15,101 bases of DNA from Thalassiosira profunda. Lineage: Eukaryota; Bacillariophyta; Thalassiosirophyceae; Thalassiosirales; Thalassiosiraceae. The position numbers and the translations under genes were made by a program. The stretch spans positions 1 through 15,101 of the forward strand of contig JALLAP010000268.1 of assembly GCA_036939355.1 (NCBI GenBank), read 5' to 3'. The notes beneath the pieces were generated by a model, which saw nothing but the letters and a program-made list of their open reading frames with translations, had not been told where the DNA came from and ran no database searches. Shown piece after piece: positions 1 to 8,130 of the stretch (position 1 is the first letter of the stretch; every line of letters begins with the position of its first letter).

Positions 1-500
1 TGCCAAAAGTTGCAGCAGCCTTATTTTGTGGTTTGTTGGAGGGGTCGTCCGAGCATACGGAGTGGGACGGTCCCCACTTTGGTGCTCCTGTGATAAGAAG
101 AAAGCAAACGCATGTAGGTGAGTGATCTCGCCTTCTCCAGATCTATCCTCGCACACATTTGATGGTGCATTGACAACACCAGATCCCCCTTTCAACACAT
201 ATGCACTGCACCAATAACTAGACCGCCGACTCATTATCCACTGCAGCAAAGTTGCAACATTGCGAACCCCAGGCAACAAAACTCGTTCACCCGCCACGTT
301 GCAACTTCATTCTTGTTCTGCCTGCTTTGCAAATCATTTACCAACCACACTTTAAAGTGCTCCCATTCTCGTCTTTTTACTGATAGGCCATCTGCTCCCT
401 CGGTCCGTGGCAATCTTCACCTCGCAACAATGCACAAGCATTGCAAAAACACAACACAACAACGAACTCATTCATTCATATCGTGTGCACAAGATGTGTC
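1..500. other. Stretch with no recognisable gene
   Basis: I see no convincing coding region, RNA gene or mobile element here. The open frames are short, cross one another and lack family motifs. If the small minus-strand gene that stops at 501 is spliced at the donor-like site near 508, part of this stretch could hold its second exon. The sequence is less GC-rich than the coding parts of the window, which fits intergenic or untranslated sequence. Confidence 0.4.
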
Positions 501-794
501 TTACGCACCTGCACCGCCCTCCTTCTCCCCTTTGTTCGCCTTATCCGTCGCCCCCTTCTTCCCCTCCTCGTCCAACACCGCCTCCTCCATCGACACCCCC
601 GCATCGAAGCACTTCGACAGCGAGCGGATGAGCGAGGAGGCGTTCGAGGCCGCGTCGTCTCCCGGCGTGGGCGACGCGCGCGGCGAGGTCGTCCCGCCGC
701 CTCCTCCTCCAGCGCCGGTGCCGGGGGATGCTGAGGAGGAGAAGAACTGGAGGAGCGGCGAGGCCCGCGGGCTGGTCGACTGCGGGCCGCTCAT
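501..794 (-). CDS. Small hypothetical protein, possibly the first exon of a longer gene
   Basis: The frame starts at an ATG (794) and gives 97 residues. I recognise no family. The first half is Ser/Pro/Gly-rich with a run of glycines and low complexity. It is followed by a plausible amphipathic helix (SLIRSLSKCFDAGVSMEEAV, about residues 54-73) and a charged Gly/Lys/Glu tail. The frame ends at TAA 501-503, but just before the stop the sequence reads CAG then GTGCGTAAG. That is a strong donor-like site using the same GTGCGT as the PDZ-gene intron in this window. The true protein may therefore splice at about 509/508 and continue below 500. The helix and the strict strand alternation of neighbours favour a real gene; its length and low complexity argue for caution. 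Confidence 0.35.
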   Translation of the reverse strand: MSGPQSTSPRASPLLQFFSSSASPGTGAGGGGGGTTSPRASPTPGDDAASNASSLIRSLSKCFDAGVSMEEAVLDEEGKKGATDKANKGEKEGGAGA

Positions 795-1540
795 GGTTTG
801 CAATTATTGCGTGCCCGCAATCAGACCCCTCCCTCTCGCTCTAAAGTTCGCCCGCCGCTACCGCTCCGCCGCGGCTACGGTGCGCCTCCCTCGCCCGCCG
901 CTTGCCATGGTCCTGCCTCCTCCTCGCTCATCGGCCAGCTGCTTTTGAATGCTTCGCCCTCCTTCGTGGCCTGCCGAGCCCGAGATCTTGTGTGGGCTGG
1001 AAGGGCTGCCAGCGAGAGGCGATGAGGCGAGAGGCCGCCGACTTCATTCGCCTCTTCGCGATCTTCGGCATGCAACGAAAGTCAAACTGTTTTGAATGAG
1101 TTTGAATGTTCGCTTTTCGAACCTATTTTCTTGCAAATAAGATTCCTACGTAGCCTTGGCATTTTGAGATGGTGACATTTTCGTCACCCAATTCATCGGA
1201 GTAGCCGTAGATTTGATACGACACACGAGTGGCGGTGACAAAAGTCTGCAAAAGAGCCGTTGGGCAAAAAGTGCACCGACGACCTTGCTCGCTCGCGCCG
1301 CCCCGCCCGCCGCCCCCCGCGTACCGTCGGCTGACCGTCGGTCGAGAAGTCGAGACGCCGGCCCACGCCAACGGCCACCGACCATCGCCGGCCGCACGCA
1401 CCAGCACCAGCCACCGGCCCAGCGCCGGCTGCCCTGGCGTTCGATCAGAGATAATTGCAAAAACAATCGACGGGCCACAGACAAATCGACCTTGACGAAG
1501 AGCAACAGCCTCCTCCTCACAACACATCTCAGCACATATC
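795..1540. promoter_or_regulatory. Divergent 5' region between the small unknown gene and the sulfotransferase gene, with a TACGTA site
   Basis: No convincing gene lies in this 746-bp gap; the open frames on both strands are compositional. It contains the palindrome TACGTA at 1147-1152, in the context CTACGTAGCC, whose last nine bases recur at the site near 3506. An imperfect dyad built from CCGTCGG and CGACGG lies at about 1322-1345. The region likely holds both promoters, but no TATA box or start site can be assigned from sequence alone. Confidence 0.4.
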
Positions 1541-2479
1541 ATGTGGAGCTTTCACGCCCTGGGATGGATCATCGCCTCCCTCGCGCTCCTCGACATGGCG
1601 CGGAAGGCCGCCCTGATCCGCTCGATGCACACTAATATTGACGGCGGAGACAAAGACGGGATGTGGCGCCCGCCGCAAAATAATGCCAGCCGGATTGAGC
1701 TGCGGGAGACAGTGCACGAGGAGGACGCAATACAACGAAGTGAGGACAGAATACCGCCGCCGCCAACCGACAATACTGACAGCAGCAACGAAAACAAAGA
1801 GCGATGCCTCCTCAGCCTCCCCGACTGCGACCTCTCCTGCCTAGAATGGACGATCGTTCTAGCGACCGGTCGGTCGGGCAGCACGGCCGTCCTGCAAATG
1901 ATGGCCGAACTGCCCGGCATGCACTTCTACGGCGAGGAGGGCGGGCTGCTCGACCACATGCACAAATTTCAAGAGCGGGTCGACAAGTCCGGGAAGAAGG
2001 GAAGCCTGTTGTCGTGGATGGGGGCGGGAGATTCCGACGTTCATACTCTAGCGTGCATGACGCAGAAGTTCTACGCCGAGCGGCACCGCGACACGTGCCT
2101 CCACCGGGGCTGCCGCCACGGGTGGAAGGAGATACGGTACTCGTCGCCGGAATCGGTAGAGTGGATACGAACGATCTTTCCCTCGGCAAAGTTGATATTG
2201 AATTACCGGGGATCGTGCGCGGAGGGATACCAGGACATCTTTGGACGAGGATGCGAATCGATCAACGGGGAGAGCGCGAAGCTCCTTGAGGCGACGCAGA
2301 ATATGACGGGGGTGTTTCACATGCAGACGGAGCAATTGAGCAACCTGACGAGATGGAGGGAGCTGTCGGAATTTCTAGGGTACGAGGGGTGCGAGGCGAA
2401 GAAGATGGCCGGGGCGAACAAGAACGGGGGATACACGCCCGTGAAGAAGAGGGCAAAGAATTTGTGGGATTGCAGGTAG
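1541..2479 (+). CDS. Sulfotransferase-family protein, membrane-anchored
   Basis: Predicted PAPS-dependent sulfotransferase of 312 residues, transferring sulfate to a carbohydrate or protein hydroxyl, probably in the Golgi lumen. The 5'-phosphosulfate-binding loop is visible as VLATGRSGST (residues 106-115). It is followed by HGWKEIRY (193-200), a motif common in carbohydrate-type sulfotransferases. The segment AKLILNYRGSCAEGY (216-230) supplies the Arg/Ser pair (R223, S225) expected for 3'-phosphate binding. A short hydrophobic stretch (residues 4-17) followed by Arg/Lys suggests a type II signal anchor, and residues 40-85 look like a hydrophilic stem. ATG 1541 is the first in-frame Met. The gene converges on the F-box gene across 110 bp. 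Substrate and symbol cannot be assigned. The last codons are part of a short direct repeat (see 2457-2566). Confidence 0.8.
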   Translation: MWSFHALGWIIASLALLDMARKAALIRSMHTNIDGGDKDGMWRPPQNNASRIELRETVHEEDAIQRSEDRIPPPPTDNTDSSNENKERCLLSLPDCDLSCLEWTIVLATGRSGSTAVLQMMAELPGMHFYGEEGGLLDHMHKFQERVDKSGKKGSLLSWMGAGDSDVHTLACMTQKFYAERHRDTCLHRGCRHGWKEIRYSSPESVEWIRTIFPSAKLILNYRGSCAEGYQDIFGRGCESINGESAKLLEATQNMTGVFHMQTEQLSNLTRWRELSEFLGYEGCEAKKMAGANKNGGYTPVKKRAKNLWDCR

Positions 2480-2566
2480 CTTCTTTGATGATGGGACGCT
2501 CCCGGCACAACTTCAGTAGCACCCTGAGACAAACGCACACAGAAGAATTTGTGGGATTGTGGGTAG
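2457..2566. repeat. Short direct repeat covering the sulfotransferase stop codon
   Basis: Positions 2457-2479 and 2544-2566 match at 21 of 23 bases, with the first 16 (AGAATTTGTGGGATTG) identical. The copies are offset by 87 bp. The first copy encodes the last residues and the TAG stop of the sulfotransferase; the second lies in the 3' flank. The first copy contains CAG/GTAG and the second is preceded by CACACAG, so the pair resembles intron borders, but splicing there would extend the protein into sequence antisense to the F-box gene. Confidence 0.75.
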
Positions 2567-2589
2567 GTGTATCTTTGGAAGACAATTTG

Positions 2590-3270
2590 CTACATTTCGT
2601 AGTTGCGGTCGCCCTGCTCGTTCATGTCGGGGGGGAAATTCGGAGCCAGCTCGGTGGTGCCGTGCTTTTCGGGATCAAACGGAACGGCGCCCATCCCGGT
2701 CGCGAGGACAAACGCAGCAAACGCGCCACGGCTGATCCCCTGGATGACCGGACGCCCCAATTGCACGCACCCCGACGCCTTCAGCTCCTCGTGGGCAGCA
2801 AACAAGGCCTCCCCGTGCTTCTGGTAGTGCGCAATGCTGATGTCAAACCTCTCCAAGCGGCGAGATCCGCGCAAGGGCGCGAAGCAACTCCCCACAACAT
2901 CGACGCACCCGGTCAAACGCAATTCCCGCAGCTTGTCGAAGGCATCGATGCGCACCAGCATTTTCTCAATGAGGGCGTCGGTCATCCGGGAGGCCAATGA
3001 CGCCTCGACGGTGCCGAAATCCAGGACCCTCCAATCTTCGAACCGCCGTCCGGTCCGGCGGCAGACCTCCGTCCCGGAGATCACGCGCCCCATGCACCAG
3101 ATTTGCTCCTGCGTCAGGATCGCCTCCATCTTGTTGTGGTCCACCGCCCCTTCCATCGCCAAGGCAAACAGCGCCTGCGACGGCGGGGCCAGGTAGGACG
3201 CCGCGTGGGACAGCGCCCCGTTGGGGAGGTCCGCGAGGCGGAGCACTTTGTTGTCGTCGCGAGCACTCAT
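2590..3270 (-). CDS. F-box-like protein with leucine-rich segment
   Basis: 226 residues from ATG 3270. The frame stays open further upstream, but only to a GTG, so 3270 is the only ATG start. Residues 10-41 (LRLADLPNGALSHAASYLAP and on) have the spacing of an F-box helix bundle: DLP, then hydrophobic positions, then ALFALAM. The middle (WRVLDFGTVE, then DALIEKMLVRIDAFDKLREL) and the segment LRELRLTGCVDVVGSCFAPL resemble one or two leucine-rich units. From recall, similar F-box/leucine-rich proteins are numerous in Thalassiosira genomes. The likely role is substrate selection for an SCF (Skp1-cullin) ubiquitin ligase, in cytosol or nucleus; no substrate can be inferred. The C-terminus (residues 170-226) has no recognisable domain. 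Confidence 0.7.
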   Translation of the reverse strand: MSARDDNKVLRLADLPNGALSHAASYLAPPSQALFALAMEGAVDHNKMEAILTQEQIWCMGRVISGTEVCRRTGRRFEDWRVLDFGTVEASLASRMTDALIEKMLVRIDAFDKLRELRLTGCVDVVGSCFAPLRGSRRLERFDISIAHYQKHGEALFAAHEELKASGCVQLGRPVIQGISRGAFAAFVLATGMGAVPFDPEKHGTTELAPNFPPDMNEQGDRNYEM

Positions 3271-3601
3271 GTCTGATGTATCTAGGTATCTTTGTTTGAT
3301 ATCTGCGGGTTGTCCGAGATGGCGGCTCTTGCCAGCAACAAAAACAACCGAAGCAACGCTGAGAAGGAGATGCTGCGGCACGTCGAAGACGGAGAGGAGG
3401 GAGGCGGAGGGGTGGCGGCGAGCGCGGAGGTCGCGGAGGTGGAGGGCGGAGGACGGAGGACGGAGGACGGAGCCGGGGTCGGTTAGCTATTTTACGTCGT
3501 ACCTGTACGTAGCCATTTTTCTCCCCCGCTCCTCTCCTTCGTTCGCCTCCTCTCCTCCCCGCCATCACCTCTGCTCCCTGCCAGCCCATCCCAATCCCCC
3601 A
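3271..3601. promoter_or_regulatory. Bidirectional promoter region between the F-box-like gene and the 1022-residue gene, with a TACGTA site
   Basis: This 331-bp divergent gap must hold both promoters. It contains TACGTA at 3506-3511 (GTACGTAGCC), 90 bp before ATG 3602, and a pyrimidine-rich stretch at about 3520-3600 that would suit a 5' untranslated leader on the plus strand. A 7-bp purine-rich tandem repeat lies at 3447-3472. Confidence 0.5.
3447..3472. repeat. Tandem repeat, 7-bp unit CGGAGGA
   Basis: Three full copies (3447-3453, 3454-3460, 3461-3467) plus CGGAG. It sits in a longer GGA-rich purine tract in the divergent promoter region and is a candidate length-variable microsatellite. 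Confidence 0.9.
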
Positions 3602-6600
3602 ATGCCGCGGCTTCACCTGGGCACGGGCGGGCGCCGTCCCGGCCGCGCCGTGGGTCCGTCGGTGGCGGCAATGTCGTCCTCTTCCATCCCATCAGAAGTT
3701 GATGTCTCACTCGCCGGAAATACGCTCGACCGGGCCTGGGCCTCGAAGCAGCAGCCCGATCAATTGCCCGGGGAGCTCGACTTTGCCGACGACTCCCCCG
3801 ATAATTCCTTCGCCTCTAGTGGCGACAATTTGGGGGGCGCCAAGGGCGGCGGGGGAGGCGGAGCGGCGCAACACAAAACGAGGGCGTCATTGGACGAGTT
3901 CGACTCGGACGCGGGGGAGGCCCCGCCGACCCTTCCAATGAAGAAGAAGAAGTCGTCCCACGGCGGCGGCAGCTCCAATGGCGGAGGAGCGGGAGGCAGG
4001 CCAATCCCGCGGCGCAAGCCGACGGCCGCGCCGCCCACCATCACCATCGCGGACCTCGCGAAAAACAAGAAGGGCAACCAAAAGGGGGGCAAGCGGCCGG
4101 TCGCGCTGGGGAATAAAGGAAAGCCGGTCGGCAAGCCCATTCCCAAGCCGTCCAACAAGGGAGGCAAGGGGGCTAAGAAAAGTGGAAGTAAGAAGGGGGG
4201 CGGAGACGAGAACGTGGATAATCGCTCCCAGAAGAGCGGCCGGGCGGGGGGCAAGCGGAAGGCCCCTCCGGCGAAACAGCCCAAGAAAGGGCCGGCCAAG
4301 CGGGGGAGCCGGCCGAAGGGGAAGAAGAAGGGCGAAATGCGGCTGGAGCTGGTCGACAGCGACGAGGAGAGCAGCGGCTACGACAGCAGCGGTGGCAGCA
4401 GCAGCAGCAGTAGTGAGGAAGAGGTGCCGATGAAGCGAGGGAGCCGGGGAGGGAGGAGGACGACGAGGGGCACTGCGTCCAAAGCCACGGCCAAAGCCAA
4501 GGGGAGGGTGCTGGAGGACACGGACGACGAGGGCAGCGACGGCGAGGTGGAGGTCGCGGGGGCGAAGCGGGGGAGGACGCCGGCCCGGGGAGGGGGCAAG
4601 AGCGACGGCACCAAAAGCAAGGGCCGGAGCCGGAGCACCGGTGGGAAGAACGGCAAGGACGCCAAATCCAACCACTCCCGCAGCAGCAAGGCGAAGACGC
4701 AGCCGATGCCAAAGCACTCGAAGCAACTATCGCAGCAGCAGAATCAAACGCCGCAGCCATCCCAGATCCTCCCCCGGCGCGCCCTGGCCATCGACAACCG
4801 CGTCGTTCCCGCGGTATCGGCCGACGCCCTCGCCCGAGCGGCGTTCTTGGGGCACCTGCCGGCCTTGCTCGAGGGGGGCTTGGCGCGGGGGGCGCTGACT
4901 TCCTTCTCACCGGGCAACGAAGGTGATGTGGCTGGTGCGGTGGAGGGGGAAACAACCGGAAGCGGGAGTACCGTTCTCGCGGCATTGGCCCTCGGAACCA
5001 AGCGCACGCGAGGGAGTGGCGCGGCGCGGGGGAAGGGACGGGCGGGGGATTTGGCGACGACGGCGGTGGTGGCGCGGGCGTCGCACCTCTTCGAAGGAAT
5101 CGATGGCGAGGAAGCTGCAGGTGATTTGGGGAGCCGGGAGGGGCGGGCGGCGTGGCTGGCCGACTTCTGTGCTCCGGTCAACAGCCACCTTGGCTGCGGA
5201 GAGGGTGAGATCGTTGTCGACGAGGGCCGCCTTGCTGGGACTGGGTTCGACTACGGCACCGGAGGCGCCGACGGGGCGACATTGGGCGGCGCGTTCGATG
5301 CGGCCTCCGACGCGGCCGGCTACCACGGCCCGGCGGACTTTTCGGCCGAGGAGAGCTGGGACTGCTTTGGCGACCTGCTCGCGGCCATCGAGGACAAGCT
5401 GGCGGACGCCGAGGTTGATGATGATGCGCGCTCGGCCCGGCACGCGACGCTGTTCACGACCGATGCCAACCTGTTTGTCGATTGTCGGTCGTCCGCCCAC
5501 GTGCGGGGGCTGGAGCAGTTTTGGAAGCGCCTTCAGTCCTCGACGAACGTGGCGGCGGTGACCGTTGTGGTGGTGGAGACGACGACGGTCCTGCAGGCGA
5601 TGAAGGCGATTCGGGGCAGCTCCGACTGTGCCCTGCTGGACGAGGGCGACGGAACGATGGGAAGCCATGCGCTCGGGGACTCGACCTCGCTCCTTCCCGA
5701 CCCCCTGCGCGTCATTCGGTGCGTCAACGACATGCGCCGGCGCCTCCGCGAGCTGGGCCGGGCCGCGCTCGACTCGTCGGACGGCGGCACGGTGCCCGTC
5801 GAACTCCGCCTGGAGTTTGCGGAGGGGCACGGCCCCTCGTTCCAGGGCGTGGTGCAGCGGTGGACGCAGGAGGGCTTTGCACAGATGTCGGCCTCGTCCG
5901 GCGTGCAGGGACGCCTGCGCTTCGACCTTCCCGAAACGCTCGACGGGACCAGCTGTTCCATCTCGCTGGACCTCCGGCCGACGGTCCTCCCGCATTCCCT
6001 CCGCTCGCCGCGCACGGCCGCGCTCGCGGAGGACCTGCGCCGCCTCGCGGCGCTGCCGCCGTCGGCGGTGGAGGTGCTCCAGACGCTTCCGCTGGCGAGC
6101 GTGGACTCGGCGCTCATTTACGGCGTGCCCCTGGCGGCGCGGGCGGGGGCCGAGAGCGACGCGTCTCGGCACGACGAGATGCGAATGCTGGCGCGGCAGC
6201 TGTGGCGGTATTTGGGCCGGAACGATTCGGCGCTCGTGCTGCGAGTTCGTACGGGCGCGACGGACGATTCCGACGGAGGATTGACGGCGGGCGGAGAGCA
6301 GCTGTTTCTGTTGGTCTGCGAGGAGTGCGTGCAGAAGCCTTCCGGCCAGGCATTGGACGCCGACTCCAACTTGGACCTCTCGGAGGCGTTGAAGGTGGTG
6401 CCCGACGCGCGTCGGCGCGGCGAGGCGCCCTCTCAGGGCATGCTCTACCGCTACGCGACGCAGAGCCAGGTGCTTCGTTTTGGGAACGAGGACCTTGCGC
6501 CGCCAGAGGCGGAGGAGGACGACGACGCCGTGAGCGAGCAGTACCTCGACTACATCGAGCGATCGCTCGACAGCATCGTCAGCACGGGATTGAATCCTCT

Positions 6601-6670
6601 GTTGATGGGCGAAAACTCGTGGATGGCTGAAGTGACTGTCGGGCAACATTCGACGACTGGAGACGAATAA
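3602..6670 (+). CDS. Unknown 1022-residue protein with a long basic disordered N-terminal part
   Basis: I do not recognise the family. The start could be ATG 3602 or ATG 3671 (MSSSSIPSEVDVS, 999 residues); the second has a purine at -3, and the 23 extra residues look unstructured. Residues about 75-380 are low complexity: Gly/Lys/Arg/Ser-rich with acidic serine clusters (DSDEESS, SSSSSSEEE) that look like CK2-type sites, and many KKGK or KRGR runs that suggest nuclear location and nucleic-acid contact. From about residue 386 onward the sequence looks folded: a helical start (SADALARAAFLGHLPALLEG), a probable alpha/beta segment (LFTTDANLFVDCRSSAHVRG, then TVVVVETTTVLQAM), a strand-rich middle (VELRLEFAE, CSISLDLRP) and a conserved-looking C-terminus (LFLLVCEECVQ, LDYIERSLDSIV, LNPLLMG). 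It has no enzyme motif I can name. The gene diverges from the F-box gene and converges on the PDZ gene. Confidence 0.8.
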   Translation: MPRLHLGTGGRRPGRAVGPSVAAMSSSSIPSEVDVSLAGNTLDRAWASKQQPDQLPGELDFADDSPDNSFASSGDNLGGAKGGGGGGAAQHKTRASLDEFDSDAGEAPPTLPMKKKKSSHGGGSSNGGGAGGRPIPRRKPTAAPPTITIADLAKNKKGNQKGGKRPVALGNKGKPVGKPIPKPSNKGGKGAKKSGSKKGGGDENVDNRSQKSGRAGGKRKAPPAKQPKKGPAKRGSRPKGKKKGEMRLELVDSDEESSGYDSSGGSSSSSSEEEVPMKRGSRGGRRTTRGTASKATAKAKGRVLEDTDDEGSDGEVEVAGAKRGRTPARGGGKSDGTKSKGRSRSTGGKNGKDAKSNHSRSSKAKTQPMPKHSKQLSQQQNQTPQPSQILPRRALAIDNRVVPAVSADALARAAFLGHLPALLEGGLARGALTSFSPGNEGDVAGAVEGETTGSGSTVLAALALGTKRTRGSGAARGKGRAGDLATTAVVARASHLFEGIDGEEAAGDLGSREGRAAWLADFCAPVNSHLGCGEGEIVVDEGRLAGTGFDYGTGGADGATLGGAFDAASDAAGYHGPADFSAEESWDCFGDLLAAIEDKLADAEVDDDARSARHATLFTTDANLFVDCRSSAHVRGLEQFWKRLQSSTNVAAVTVVVVETTTVLQAMKAIRGSSDCALLDEGDGTMGSHALGDSTSLLPDPLRVIRCVNDMRRRLRELGRAALDSSDGGTVPVELRLEFAEGHGPSFQGVVQRWTQEGFAQMSASSGVQGRLRFDLPETLDGTSCSISLDLRPTVLPHSLRSPRTAALAEDLRRLAALPPSAVEVLQTLPLASVDSALIYGVPLAARAGAESDASRHDEMRMLARQLWRYLGRNDSALVLRVRTGATDDSDGGLTAGGEQLFLLVCEECVQKPSGQALDADSNLDLSEALKVVPDARRRGEAPSQGMLYRYATQSQVLRFGNEDLAPPEAEEDDDAVSEQYLDYIERSLDSIVSTGLNPLLMGENSWMAEVTVGQHSTTGDE

Positions 6671-6904
6671 TAGCTCTGCGCTGGCACCACAGCCTGCGTC
6701 TTAGATGTTCCCTTCTAAATAAATACAATGCACAGCTGGCCGAGAACAGATTGCCGAGCCATGCCATTCGTAGAGCTCCTTCCAAGGATCATATCTCCTC
6801 GATAGTAAATTGTCCTTGCCTGGGCACCGATAAATAGCCAGCAGCACCCTCCCAATCCCAATCTCTCGCAATGCCGTCCATATTCCACGGCCCCAGTTCA
6901 CTCC
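6671..6904. other. Convergent 3' region between the 1022-residue gene and the PDZ gene
   Basis: No coding signal is visible. The plus-strand 3' flank carries AATAAA at 6718-6723, 48 bp after the stop. No matching hexamer is seen for the minus-strand gene. This is the longest of the four convergent gaps. Confidence 0.5.
6718..6723 (+). terminator. Possible polyadenylation signal AATAAA
   Basis: A canonical hexamer lies 48 bp past the stop of the 1022-residue gene, within an A/T-rich patch. Diatom genes do not depend strictly on this hexamer, so the assignment is tentative. Confidence 0.4.
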
Positions 6905-7535
6905 TCACGGGGTCACCGGCGCCCCCTTCTTCACCGGGCTCGCTTCCGGACTCGGCGCCGCCTCGGTCAAGTACAAACTGTTCCCCGCATCCTCCGCCAC
7001 GTCCGCCGCTTCCACATCCAGCAACTCCCGCACCAACACATGCTTGACCCGCTCTCCGCCGCTCCGTTCGATCACAATTTCGACGGTGGTCCCCTCCCGG
7101 CCGCGGATGAGGGCCGCGACGTCGTCGGGAATGTACAGCCGGCCCTGGATGGGCCGGGAGTCGACGGACACGACGACGTCGCCGGATTGCAGTCCGGCGC
7201 GGGCGGCGGCGGTGTTCGGCTCGGTGGCCACTTCGGAATGGAAGTCGATGGAGGTGCAAGTGTTAGCGTTTTTGCAGCAGTCAAAGATGAGCACGCAGGA
7301 TCACAACGCGAAGGTGAACACATGATATTGTGATTCGAGACGCACCGACGACGACGTTCGTCTTGCCGCTCGGGGGATTGACCAGCCCCAAATGGCAGCC
7401 GACGCCGCAGACCCGTCCGGTGATGAGGGGGGCGTAGAATCCGGCGTGCTTCGCCGACGGACCGGCGGTCGCGGCGTCGTACCAGCCGGCGAGGGTGCTC
7501 TGGAGTTCCTCCATGCTGTCGTTCAAGACCTCCAT
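6905..7535 (-). CDS. PDZ-domain protein, two exons joined across a 115-bp intron
   Basis: Exon 1 is 7535-7346 and exon 2 is 7230-6905, giving 171 residues. The join is supported by donor GTGCGT, a CTAAC branch-like sequence 31 bp before the acceptor, and acceptor GAAG, the only AG in the intron. Splicing keeps frame and rebuilds the PDZ core: GKTNVVV runs into VATEPNTAAARAGLQSGDVV, then VSVDSRPIQG and DDVAALIRGREGTTVEIVIE. This is the carboxyl-terminal-processing-protease/HtrA style of PDZ fold, but no protease domain is present, so it may be a stand-alone adaptor binding protein C-termini. The N-terminus (MEVLNDSMEELQSTL) looks helical; the C-terminus is Pro/Ala/Glu-rich. The frame is open upstream of ATG 7535 without another ATG, so a further 5' exon is possible. 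PSMD9-like chaperones also carry a single PDZ, but the flanking motifs do not match. Confidence 0.7.
7231..7345 (-). other. Spliceosomal intron of the PDZ gene
   Basis: The intron is 115 bp in phase 1. The donor is G/GTGCGT (first intron base at 7345), the branch-like CTAAC lies at 7266-7262, a pyrimidine-rich CACCTCCATCGACTTCCATT stretch precedes the acceptor, and the acceptor is CCGAAG (last base 7231). Without splicing, both flanking frames lose half of the PDZ domain. Confidence 0.75.
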
Positions 7536-8130
7536 TTGTTTGATATATTTCGCGGGTTTGGCCTCTCTCGATTGATTGCAAGTCCAGACGGATTGGCGCG
7601 TGCGCAACGAGGACGGGCGGGCACGAGGTGCGAGCAGCGGCAGGTGAGGGGCGCTGGGCGGCAGGCTTGGCGCTCGGACTTCCTCTCCGCGGGCGTCCCG
7701 ATGTTGGTCGGAGGAGTGGTTTTATCGGCGCGAGGGGTGCATTGTTTGCCAAGGCGCATCGTTCTACAGCATTGTTCTGTCGTTGATGGCAGGAGGGCGC
7801 CTCCCTTGCCGGGGTCGGCGGGGCGGGAAGGACGGTGATGTTTTTTCGGCCAACCCACGGAGGAGGTACGTAGGAATTCAATACCCAGTTACGACTTTGG
7901 GTACCGCAAACTCCTTTTCGTCGGGCGGATCGGATTTGCTCGAGTTTGACGTTTGATGCCCGCTCTCCCGGCGCCGAGAAGCACTCCGCGGCGCCCTTGC
8001 TCCCACCTCGCGCCCATTTCGAGCAATTCGCCTCTCGTTGCTCTTGCAATTTCGATCCCGGCAGCTAACCATGAAGCCTCCCAGCCGCCGACGGAGCCGG
8101 CCGCCCCGCCGGGCACTCGCGGCAGCGACC
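7536..8130. promoter_or_regulatory. Divergent 5' region between the PDZ gene and the secreted membrane-protein gene, with a TACGTA site
   Basis: Open frames here are compositional and lack ATG starts or family features. TACGTA occurs at 7867-7872 (GTACGTAGGA), 258 bp before ATG 8131 and 331 bp before ATG 7535. A further 5' exon of the PDZ gene could lie here but I cannot place it. Confidence 0.45.

Noticed and set aside
1123..1542. 139-residue minus-strand frame starting at the CATATCATG next to the sulfotransferase start
   Set aside because: It begins with an ATG but has no recognisable feature. Parallel frames on both strands are equally long here, so composition explains it.
2472..2543. 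Possible intron CAG/GTAG to CACACAG at the end of the sulfotransferase gene
   Set aside because: Splicing would send the frame into sequence antisense to the F-box gene and add Arg/Cys/Gly-rich residues with no family likeness. The unspliced stop is simpler.
3271..3381. 37-residue N-terminal extension of the F-box-like protein
   Set aside because: It starts only at a GTG codon. The first ATG is 3270, and the extension would run into the shared promoter region.
4111..4116. AATAAA hexamer inside the 1022-residue gene
   Set aside because: It is inside a continuous coding frame, so it is read as codons rather than as a 3' end.
5482..6630. 382-residue plus-strand frame overlapping the 1022-residue gene
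   Set aside because: It is a shifted-frame shadow with Arg/Ala/Gly-rich composition; the main frame has better hydrophobic patterning.
4907..6649. 580-residue minus-strand open frame
   Set aside because: It lies wholly opposite the 1022-residue gene. Its Arg/His/Leu-rich composition is typical of the complement of a GC-rich coding region, and it has no domain features.
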